Part shown: positions 57,085 through 64,000 of the stretch, one piece after another
Layout: every line of letters starts with the position of its first letter
How positions within the stretch are numbered: the stretch's first letter is position 1
NCBI RefSeq assembly: GCF_048544455.1
Contig: NC_133526.1
Span: 10,246,001 to 10,310,000, forward strand
Source of the DNA: Silene latifolia
Taxonomy: Eukaryota; Streptophyta; Magnoliopsida; Caryophyllales; Caryophyllaceae
Reading direction: 5' to 3'
Length of the DNA stretch: 64,000 nt
Notes under the pieces: model-generated
Told to the model about the DNA's origin: nothing
What the model saw: only the letters and a program-made list of their open reading frames with translations
The model's database searches: none
Position numbers and translations under genes: made by a program

Positions 57085-57930
57085 ATGCCACCGTACCAAA
57101 TGAACGATAATAATACCACTAAACGAAGCAAGTCGAGCTTGCTTTGTGAAAAGTCGGACTCGGGTTTTATGCCTGAACCCGAGTCCGGCATTGTGAATGA
57201 GAAGATTTTGCTATTAGTTTTCGAGTTTATAAAGTGGGATCTACCGACGTTATGTACCATAGGGCAAGTTTGTCGAAAACTCAGGGCGGTATCCCAACGG
57301 GTACTTTGGAGGGAGTTGTGCATTAATAGAGCGCCTACGATTATAGGAGCATTGATGCACGGGTCCCATAATTCACAATTCGGGGGTGGTTGGCACTCGC
57401 TGGGGAAACTCTTGTTTTACTGTTGCGGATGTCAACCAACCCCGAACATTCAAATCCAAGATCCAAAACCAGGTCACATTGTGAAGGCGGTTAGATTTTC
57501 TAAGACGTCAGGTCAAAGCTTTTTAATAAAATCATGTCGCGAGGATTTGTTATACGTCAACGATCCATGTGAGCATGCGATAAAAGGAGGAGAGGACGAT
57601 TTGGGTTTGTTTAGAGGGGTATTTAGGGGATTTTTTAGGTCGAAAACAAGAGCGTGTTTGATTAATAGACAAGTAAAGCTAGAAGAGCGCGTACGGTGTC
57701 CGTATTGTGGAGCTCGCGTGTGGAGTATGGCTAGTGCTAAAATGGTGCCTAAAAGTGCGGTTGTAAGATTAGGGAGTCATAAAGATGGTCTAGATTATTT
57801 TGTATGTATAAATGGTCATTTATATGGTGCATGTTGGCTTGTACGTTTGTCATCGGATGGTGATGACGATCCGCATGATGATCATGATTTTGGACAAGGC
57901 TCGGCTCGTTATAGCACTAGGACTTCATAA
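57085..57930 (+). CDS. EDL3: EID1-like F-box protein (EDL3-type)
   Basis: 281 codons, no intron. F-box at about residues 36-82 (VNEKILLLVFEFIKWDLPTL ... VCRKLRAVSQRVLWRELC), then WHSLGKLLFYCCGC, and the family C-terminus: CPYCGARVWSMASAKMVP (from residue 205), SAVVRLGSHKDGLDYFVCIN and GHLYGACWL. This arrangement of F-box plus a Cys/His-rich C-terminal region is that of EID1 and the EID1-like proteins, most like EDL3 in my memory. F-box proteins link targets to SCF ubiquitin ligases; EID1 acts in phytochrome A signalling and EDL3 in ABA and flowering responses. The Asp/His-rich tail is less conserved. The ATG at 57085 is the first in frame after the TATA box; an internal Met (residue 6) is an alternative start. 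Confidence 0.9.
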   Translation: MPPYQMNDNNTTKRSKSSLLCEKSDSGFMPEPESGIVNEKILLLVFEFIKWDLPTLCTIGQVCRKLRAVSQRVLWRELCINRAPTIIGALMHGSHNSQFGGGWHSLGKLLFYCCGCQPTPNIQIQDPKPGHIVKAVRFSKTSGQSFLIKSCREDLLYVNDPCEHAIKGGEDDLGLFRGVFRGFFRSKTRACLINRQVKLEERVRCPYCGARVWSMASAKMVPKSAVVRLGSHKDGLDYFVCINGHLYGACWLVRLSSDGDDDPHDDHDFGQGSARYSTRTS

Positions 57931-58071
57931 TGTATTGCATTGTTGCTGAAATATGAATTTTTTAGAGGAGTATTTATTAGTCCTATTTTGACCTTTTTTT
58001 ATAGCACAAATTTAAAATAAGACGGTGTCACATTACAAGAACGTTAGTTTTTAAAAGAGTTATTTTTATAT
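57931..58071. other. 3' flank of F-box gene
   Basis: Short non-coding stretch. TAAGACGGTGTCAC here pairs roughly with GACCGTCTTAC at 58283, on the other side of the MITE, hinting at an older element that the MITE split. Confidence 0.4.
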
Positions 58072-58268
58072 GACAATTTCTCATTCGTGATGGACACTAT
58101 CTGTGACAAGCTTGTGACGGATAGTGACCCTCTCACACAATTGCAAGTGGGAGGGCAAGTGGGACGAATATGGAGCCCCCACTTGCCCTCCCACTTGCAT
58201 ATTGTGAGAGAGTCACTATCCGTCACAAGCTTGTGACGGATAGTTGCCGTCACAAACAAGACGCTTTG
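58072..58268. mobile_element. MULE-type MITE, CCGTCACAA variant
   Basis: 197 bp with a 9-bp duplication TTTTTATAT (58063-58071, 58269-58277). Ends GACAATTTCTCATTCGTGATGG-like and an imperfect inverse. The long hairpin includes ACTATCCGTC-ACAAGCTTGT-GACGGATAGT and a GCAAGTGGGAGGGCAAGTGG inverted repeat. Same architecture as 13824-14010 and 34529-34716. Confidence 0.9.
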
Positions 58269-58365
58269 TTTTTATATAAATAGACCGTCTTACCGCTGTA
58301 ACCATCTCATCCTCTCTCACAGATAATTACTGTTTTTATCGTGTTTATCTAAATTGATTGCAAAC

Positions 58366-58749
58366 ATGGATGGGAATGGAAAGATTGCAAGTCATTCTGA
58401 TAGCTTGATGGGTCTTGCGGATTGTTATCATGGTCCAAACTCTACTGTGGAGTTTGGGGATGCTGTTGCTGCTGCACGTAAAAGAAAATGCTGTTCTGAA
58501 GTGGAGGAAGGAATTGTGCATGTGGCTGCTATGGTTTCTATTTCAAAAGCAAAGACTTATTTACAACAATTGGCTAAAAGGAGGTGCGTGGGACAAGGTG
58601 GTAAAGATGGACATGGGGAGAGCTCTTCTGCTGGGTTTTTTATGCATGTGGATGATATGGAGATTGAGGAGTCTACTGATTCCTCGGCTGGTGACAAGGA
58701 GGAAGGCTTTGCGGAGGTTGGGCCATACCAACCTCCTAGTGAACCATGA
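58366..58749 (+). pseudogene. LINE ORF1 C-terminal part
   Basis: Encodes a 127-aa acidic, low-complexity tail (VHVAAMVSISKAKTYLQQLA ... GPYQPPSEP). It ends TGA at 58747-58749, overlapping the ORF2 ATG as ATGA. The usual DUF4283 and CCHC parts are missing upstream. Assigned to the LINE by position and by its typical tail; the sequence alone is not diagnostic. Confidence 0.6.
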
Positions 58750-60965
58750 TTGGCCTTACTTGGAATTGTAGGGGTCTTAAGAACACGCTCGCCCCTACAA
58801 TTCCCAAACTAAGAGCGTTGTTTAATAATAAGATATATGACTTTTGTTTTCTTATCGAGACTAAGTGTAGTAGTAGTAGTGTATTTCCGTTGTTCCGATC
58901 TTTTGGTTTTGGTAACTATGTAGGCGTGGATGCCGTGGGAACTTCGGGTGGTTTGTGGGTAGGGTGGCGAAAGGAGGCTAAGATAAGCCATGTTTTCTCT
59001 TGTAAAAATTTCATTATTCTACTAGTGGAAAAGTACTTGGATCGGTTGTGGTATCTCGTTTTGTTTTATGGTGACCCTTGTACTCAAAGGAGGAATTCGG
59101 TTTTGGAAGAGTTGGAGAATTACGTCAACTCTTTAGCGCATCCTTACATAATTATGGGTGATTTTAACCAAGTAGAATTTGGAAGCGATAAGTTGAGTAA
59201 AAACACAAGGCCTATTGAGGGTGCACACGATTTCAACTTGTGGAGAGTGCGTAATGAACTGGTTGATATCCCGTATAAGGGCCCGAGATTCACATGGTGT
59301 AATAATCGTCGTGGTGATAAACGGGTGTATGAGAGAATTGATCGTGCTCTCGGTTCGAAACAATGGTTATTCTTGTTTCCAAATTCTGGTATTCGGCATT
59401 ACCGCCAATTCAAATTTCGGACCATGCCCCGGCCCTATTGAATTGGACCTAAACCTCACGCGTAATACTTGTAAGAAACCTTATAAAATCGATGCTTGGG
59501 CATTGGAACATGAGGAGTGCATTAATGGTATTAAGAAGATTTGGATGTGTCGAATTGTGGGCTCTCCGGCATTTCAGCTCACAAGGAAATTGGCTCGGGT
59601 ACGAACGCATGTGAAATGTTGGGCACTAGATAGAAGACAGGAATGGAAACAACAATGGGATACTTTTGATTTTGAGTTAGAGAAGGGTATGGAGTTGGCG
59701 ATTGAGGAAGGCAATGAAACACATTACGAAAAAACAAATGAGAAGGTGAAAGAATTCTCTAAAGCAGCTGCGGTTTTTTGGAGACAACGAGCAAAATTAA
59801 AATGGATGGTTGACGGAGACACTTGCACTAAATATTTTTTCAATTGGGTCAAAGGTCGTGCAGGCAGGAATCTGATTCTCGGTATTAAAGCTGAGGATGG
59901 TACATGGATTCATGAGCCGGACCGAGTGAGTCAGATGTTCCAAGATACTTTTATTGAACTTTTTTCCGCTAGATCGAATGCCACTATTGAGGAGGACCTG
60001 AGGGGGATCCAGGACTGCCTTCAGGATATGACAAGGAAAGTCACGTATGATGATGAGGATGGGTTAAATCGGCCCTTCACTGCGAAGGAGGTACGGAAGG
60101 CGGTTTTTCAAATGGGAGCGCTCTTAAATCTCCGGGACCTGATGGTGTTCCGGCTGTGTTTTATCAGAAATGTTGGTACTTTATCAAGCAGGATGTTACT
60201 AAAGTTGTCCTATTTGTTCTTAATTCAGGGGTGGTTTTAACGGAACTCAATAGGACTTTTATTACCCTGGTTCCAAAGTCAGACAATCCGGAAAGGGTAA
60301 GTGACTATCGTCCTATTAGTTTATGCAACGTTTTTATGCGTATTGTGTCAAAATGTATCTCAAATCGCCTGACAAAAGTGATGAGATATTTAGTGGGGGA
60401 CTTTCAGAATGCTTTTATCCCAGGGCGGCTAATCTCTGATAATATCTTACTGGCTAATGAAGCTATTCATAGGATTAATTCGCATAAAAAAGGAAAGAAT
60501 GGTAGATTTGCCTTTAAGGCCGACATGAGCAAGGCGTATGATAGGGTGAAGTGGGGGTTCCTCATGGCTGTATTGATTAAGGTGGGATTCCCGGATAAGT
60601 TAGTTACCTTGATAATGAATTGTGTAACTAGTGTGTCGTATCAGGTCCTCTTCAATGGAGCACCTTTGGAGATCTTCCGTCCTTGCTGTGGACTCAGGCA
60701 GGGTGACCCACTTTCGCCCTTCTTATTTATCTTATGCATGGAGGCTTTGTCATGCACTATGGTGCGAAGTAAGAATATGGGCATCGTGAAAGGTATTAGC
60801 CTTGGTCACGGAAGTGATGCGCTCTCGCATTTATTTTTCGCGGATGATGCGATCTTTTTCCTTCAGGACACGGATGGTTCGGCAAGTAACTTGCGGACTA
60901 TTCTTGATCGTTTTTGTAGCGCATCGGGACAAGTTATTAATGAGGAAAAGTCGGGTGTTCTCTTT
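58746..60965 (+). pseudogene. LINE ORF2 (endonuclease and reverse transcriptase), broken and cut
   Basis: Starts MIGLTWNCRGLKNTLAP, the endonuclease N-terminus, with FLIETKCSS, YIIMGDFNQVEFGSDK and PRFTWCNNRRGDKRVYERID. A frame change near 59400 leads to a linker (AKLKWMVDGDTCTKYFF), and another near 60130-60160 (at the region that should read KxPGPDG) leads to the reverse transcriptase: SDYRPISLCNVFMRIVSK, FQNAFIPGRLISDNILLANE, FKADMSKAYDRVKWGFL, CGLRQGDPLSPFLFILCMEA and HLFFADDAIFFLQ. The FADD catalytic box is intact. Sequence ends at the LTR insertion, before the thumb, zf-RVT and RNase H regions. Confidence 0.9.
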
Positions 60966-62303
60966 TGTAATACTTCGTATTTATGAGTCTTGGGGTACTC
61001 TATCGAGTAGGCCTTACTCTGTCGAGTAAGGGTGAGTTGCGCTTATAATTAGTTTCTGACCAGTTGGGTACTCGATCGAGTAACTAAGATACTCGATCGA
61101 GTAGGGGGGTACTCGATCGAGTACCTGGGCTACTCGATCGAGTAGCCGGTTTACGGGGGTTGTTTTCTCGGGTTTTGTTAATTATGCGATTAAGGTATAT
61201 AATCTTTTCGTCATTCATTCAAATCACTTTTCCCAAAACCTAATCACTGTGAGAAGAGAAAAACAAACTACGTTCATCACCTTAATCGCATTGTTAACAA
61301 ATCCTGGAGCTTGGAAGGTCGGATTTCACCTTTCTTTACATCGTTGTAATCCTTGCGTCGAGGGTAAGACCTTTATACCGTTTTTATTATATTTCGTCAA
61401 AGTTAGTTAAACCCTAATTTTAGGAATTGGGGATTTTGTTGTGTCATGTGCATAGTAGTAATTATGTGCTTGTATAATTAGGAGGAGGATTCGTAGAGGA
61501 AGCTTTTTGACTTCAGCTGTGAGATCGTCTGACTATTGTGCTTTCCAGGTAGGGTTTCCCTACTCAGTATTATTTACATGATGTGTGGTGTTATGCTGTA
61601 ATTAGTGTAATTGGTTGATTCAGACGATTGTGATTGTGATTGTTTGTCCGTGGTTCTCGAGATGCGTTCTCGGCTGAGTGGAGTCACTTGCGGGAGTGGC
61701 TTCACGTCCTAGTTTCGCCCTTCGTGGAACCCGCCACGGAAGGGGATGTGCACATTAATGGGACAGGGTTATCGCTCGGTATGATGAGCGGGGATTTGGT
61801 GGGTACGGCTGCGGTCCCCCACTGGCAGGGCTGGTCCAGTGGACAGTCGGAGACGGAGATGAAGTGGAGTGCTTGATTGTGTATGATTGGTTGAGTTGTG
61901 TTGGTTGCTATATTGTTGATTATATCACTTGTGTATATAGTACTGACCCCGGTTAATGTTTTTAAAACCCGCGGTGATCCATTCGGGGATGGTGAGCAGA
62001 TATTGAGCAGGTATGACATGAGTACTGGGATAGCTGGGATTGCCACGATCAGATGATAGAAGTCTTCCGTTGTAGCTTAGTAGTTTTCATAGACATTTCA
62101 GTTAGATCAGTAGACAACCTTTTTTGAGAACATGTATTAGTATTTGGTTTGGTTTTTGGATTGTAACCTTTCACTAAAGCATTGCTATTTAAATGTTGTT
62201 TCTTCATTGTTTATTTGATTATCATTGCCTCGGGTAACCGAGATGGTAACGTCCTTATACCTGGGTGGTCTTGGTAAGGCACTTGGAGTATGGGGGTGTT
62301 ACA
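60966..62303 (+). repeat. 5' LTR with ACTCGATCGAGT palindromes
   Basis: Begins TGTAATACTTCG and ends GGGGGTGTTACA. 1338 bp. Contains four close copies of the TACTCGATCGAGTA palindrome (61067-61145) plus degenerate ones near 60996-61030, and the splice-like CAGGTAGGGTTTCC at 61545. The matching solo LTR is 54428-55745. Confidence 0.9.
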
Positions 62304-62306
62304 AAA

Positions 62307-62318
62307 TGGTATCAGAGC
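62307..62318 (+). other. Primer-binding site, initiator tRNA-Met type
   Basis: TGGTATCAGAGC, three bases after the LTR, complementary to the 3' end of initiator tRNA-Met, as in many plant LTR retrotransposons. Confidence 0.9.
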
Positions 62319-62785
62319 GACGATCCTGAAACCTGTAACCAATGAACCCAATGAATATAGGGAGTCAACTAAAATGAACCCGGGGTAAAGGTTGTAGGAG
62401 CTAATGCAAAGGCTTGGGAGACGTCCTAAAGTCGCGAACTCGCCCTACAATTTTGAACCGGTCACATGGGGGGAAATATCTGTTAAGTCGTATGTGTTGT
62501 TTGTTAGCTTGTGTGTGAATGTGATGAAGTGTGCCGAAAATGTGGGATGTTTGAAGTAGAAGTTGAGAATATGAATAAAAGATTGATGAGATATATAAAT
62601 ATAGAACCGTGTTGGAATGAGAAGTATGTTGAGTGATTACTATGTGGCATTAATAACATGAGATAATTGTTTGTTAATCGCATGAACAGTTGAGTGGCAT
62701 AGTATGCTTAATTATGAAATGATATCGTGTTTATAAGTTGTTTTACATATTAGAATATGTTATAGCATGCGGGTAGCATATTCGA

Positions 62786-63045
62786 GTTAGTATGACTCGA
62801 TCGAGTGGGACTGACTTGATCGGGTGGGTATTTGACGTTTTTACGACCAGAATCGAGTTTTAGGGTACTCGATCGAGTAACAAGGGGTACTCGATCGAGT
62901 AGGGGGCTCGGTCGAGTATGTTAGAGGTCAGAAGGTCTGTTTGTGTTCTGGAGTCGAGGCACTCGATCGAGTATGTGGGGCACTCGATCGAGTAGCCTCT
63001 TACTCGATCGAGTAGGTTAGGGCACTCGATCGAGTGTCACCTGGG
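62786..63045 (+). repeat. CTCGATCGAG palindrome array in the retrotransposon leader
   Basis: Seven to nine copies of (T/C)ACTCGATCGAGT, some imperfect, spaced 15-40 bp, outside the LTR and just before gag. Confidence 0.9.
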
Positions 63046-63115
63046 CAGCCTGTTTTCGTGTTTTGAGGTTTAGTACATGTGTTTATGTCTACCCTTTCTT
63101 ATATATAGCTTCAAG

Positions 63116-64000
63116 ATGCCGCCTAAGAGAAACGCTTACTATGCGAGAGCTGAGACCATGAATATGGATGATATTGTTAAGATGTTGGAGCACCAAGATG
63201 CTCTTACTGAGGCCCTAAAGAAAGTGAATAAGGATAAGGAGGTTGATCACTCTAAGATCAGCCTTTACATAGCTAGGTTCAACCCAAAGGAGTACAAGGG
63301 GACCGGGGAACCAAACCTTCTTGACAACTGGCATCGTGAGATGGAGAATATACTAGACCTGGTTCACTGTCCTGACGAGATGAGAGTAGAGCAAGCTGCG
63401 TTCTACCTGAGGGAAGCAGCTGGTGAGTGGTGGGATAAGGTGAAGGTGAGTGCTAGAGAGTTGTATGCTAACCAGGGCTTACCTGCTATACCTTGGGATG
63501 AGTTTCGTAGGGCTATGAGGAAAGAGTTTGTACCGGAACATGTGAGGAGTAAGCTGAGAGAGGAGTTTGACGGGTTTAAGATGACATCTGACATGTCTGT
63601 GGCTGAGTACTACAAACAGTTTAATGAGAAGTCTAGGTATGCAGAGGACATGGGTTTGAGTTATGAGAACCTGGCGCTGAGGTTTGAGAGGGGGTTGACC
63701 ACTAAGATCATGGATAAGCTACCGGTAGGAGTCCTTACTGATGTTAAGGAAGCTTATGAGAGAGATGGGAGGACTGAGAGGTTAGTGGAGATGGCTCAGG
63801 AGAGGTCAGGTGTTGAGAAAAGAAAGGCTGAGAGTGAGGGTGGTGGTCAATCTAGTCATAAGAAAGGCAACCACAATCAAGCTAAGGGGTTTTCTTCTGG
63901 GTCAGGATTCAGTGTTGGGGCTTCCTATGGGCGTGGTCGTATGAGTAGTAGTGGTAGTTGGGGGATGACTTGCTATGGCTGTGGCGGCGTAGGCCGCAAG
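63116..64000 (+). CDS. gag of the Ty3/gypsy-type element (partial, open at right edge)
   Basis: 295 codons from the ATG at 63116 to the window end. It starts MPPKRNAYYARAETMNMDDI. The retrotrans_gag core is recognisable (LYIARFNPKEYKGTGEP, NWHREMENILDL, AAFYLREAAGEWWDKVK, EFRRAMRKEFVPEHVRSKLR, MSVAEYYKQFNEKSRYAEDM). It is followed by a charged hinge, a Gly/Ser-rich stretch and the start of a Cys-rich knuckle region (TCYGCGG) at the very edge. Gag forms the particle shell that packages element RNA. Protease and polymerase should lie beyond 64000. Confidence 0.9.
   Translation, partial: MPPKRNAYYARAETMNMDDIVKMLEHQDALTEALKKVNKDKEVDHSKISLYIARFNPKEYKGTGEPNLLDNWHREMENILDLVHCPDEMRVEQAAFYLREAAGEWWDKVKVSARELYANQGLPAIPWDEFRRAMRKEFVPEHVRSKLREEFDGFKMTSDMSVAEYYKQFNEKSRYAEDMGLSYENLALRFERGLTTKIMDKLPVGVLTDVKEAYERDGRTERLVEMAQERSGVEKRKAESEGGGQSSHKKGNHNQAKGFSSGSGFSVGASYGRGRMSSSGSWGMTCYGCGGVGRK

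Larger units (their letters stand above)
58278..60965 (+). mobile_element. Second L1-clade LINE, interrupted by the Ty3/gypsy element
   Basis: Carries the end of ORF1 and ORF2 through the reverse transcriptase. It stops abruptly where the 5' LTR begins at 60966; the remainder should lie beyond the retrotransposon, outside this window. No full ORF1 domain precedes 58366, so it is probably also 5'-truncated. It is a different, more diverged LINE family than the one at 2.1-9.9 kb. Confidence 0.88.
60966..64000 (+). mobile_element. Ty3/gypsy-type LTR retrotransposon, 5' part, runs off right edge
   Basis: A 5' LTR (60966-62303), a tRNA-Met-type primer-binding site (62307-62318), an 0.8-kb leader and a gag open to the window end. 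It is inserted in a LINE reverse-transcriptase region. Nothing seen so far suggests decay, so it may be young; the 3' LTR that would date it is outside the window. Confidence 0.9.

Noticed and set aside
58415-58771. 118-codon frame overlapping the LINE ORF1 tail
   Set aside because: A shifted frame of the same repeat-rich sequence; the other frame ends at the ORF2 start as expected.
61640-62046. Open frames on both strands in the gypsy-type 5' LTR
   Set aside because: They lie wholly within an LTR and are not kept in the solo LTR at 54428-55745 in any evident way.

Overview
This is a piece of nuclear DNA from a flowering plant, almost certainly a core eudicot. The evidence is spliced genes with GT-AG introns, plant-only gene families (CrRLK1L kinase, EID1-like F-box, MED33, OSCA channel, DUF639), plant L1-clade LINEs, Stowaway and Tourist MITEs, and Helitrons ending in CTAG. 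I could not fix the species. Palindromic CGATCG motifs in the LTRs made me think of Caryophyllales, but only as a weak guess. A 498-base run of N (17974-18471) is an assembly gap. No bacterial-type system or CRISPR array is present.

Five host genes can be supported. From left to right they are: the 5' end of a DUF639 gene (minus strand, runs off the left edge); the last two exons of a MED33/REF4-type Mediator subunit (23906-25582, plus), whose 5' exons I cannot find; a complete intronless FERONIA/ANXUR-type receptor kinase (26516-29122, minus); a complete 11-coding-exon OSCA1/CSC1-like mechano/osmosensitive channel (42051-48570 coding, minus, with a 5'-UTR intron reaching about 51.2 kb); and an intronless EID1-like F-box gene (57085-57930, plus) with three CACGTG boxes in its promoter. 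They share no obvious pathway. MED33, CrRLK1L and OSCA form a gene island at 23.9-29.1 and 42-51 kb, with repeats between and around them.

Most of the rest is nested mobile DNA. 2.1-9.9 kb: an L1-clade LINE (minus) split by a solo LTR and capped by a SINE that is itself split by a hAT element. 11.05-14.19 kb: a Helitron (minus) carrying a second Helitron (plus), a foldback element, and a Tourist-like MITE that holds a MULE-type MITE. 14.7-17.9 kb: Tourist-like elements filled with degenerate GATTCGATTC repeats and a 0.8-kb TTA microsatellite, flanked by two inverted tRNA-headed units. 18.5-21.1 kb: an LTR-like fossil. 21.5-22.3 kb: a truncated Helitron that serves as an empty site for the earlier nesting. 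30.4-36.1 kb: a probable Helitron with internal duplications. 37.9-40.0 kb: a MULE-type element split by a solo LTR. 40.5-41.6 kb: a long-TIR element. 51.6-56.5 kb: a LINE fragment, foldback element, MITEs and a solo LTR. 58.3 kb to the end: a second LINE interrupted by a Ty3/gypsy-type element whose 5' LTR, primer-binding site and gag are in view.

The strongest observations come from target-site duplications (TSDs) and from empty sites inside this same window, which order many insertions. The least expected are: a MITE family in which the bases beside a conserved CCGTC core change together at both ends; different LTR families that each carry arrays of a different palindrome centred on CGATCG; a 201-codon open frame in the LINE inter-ORF spacer; and a GC-AG intron in the OSCA gene.
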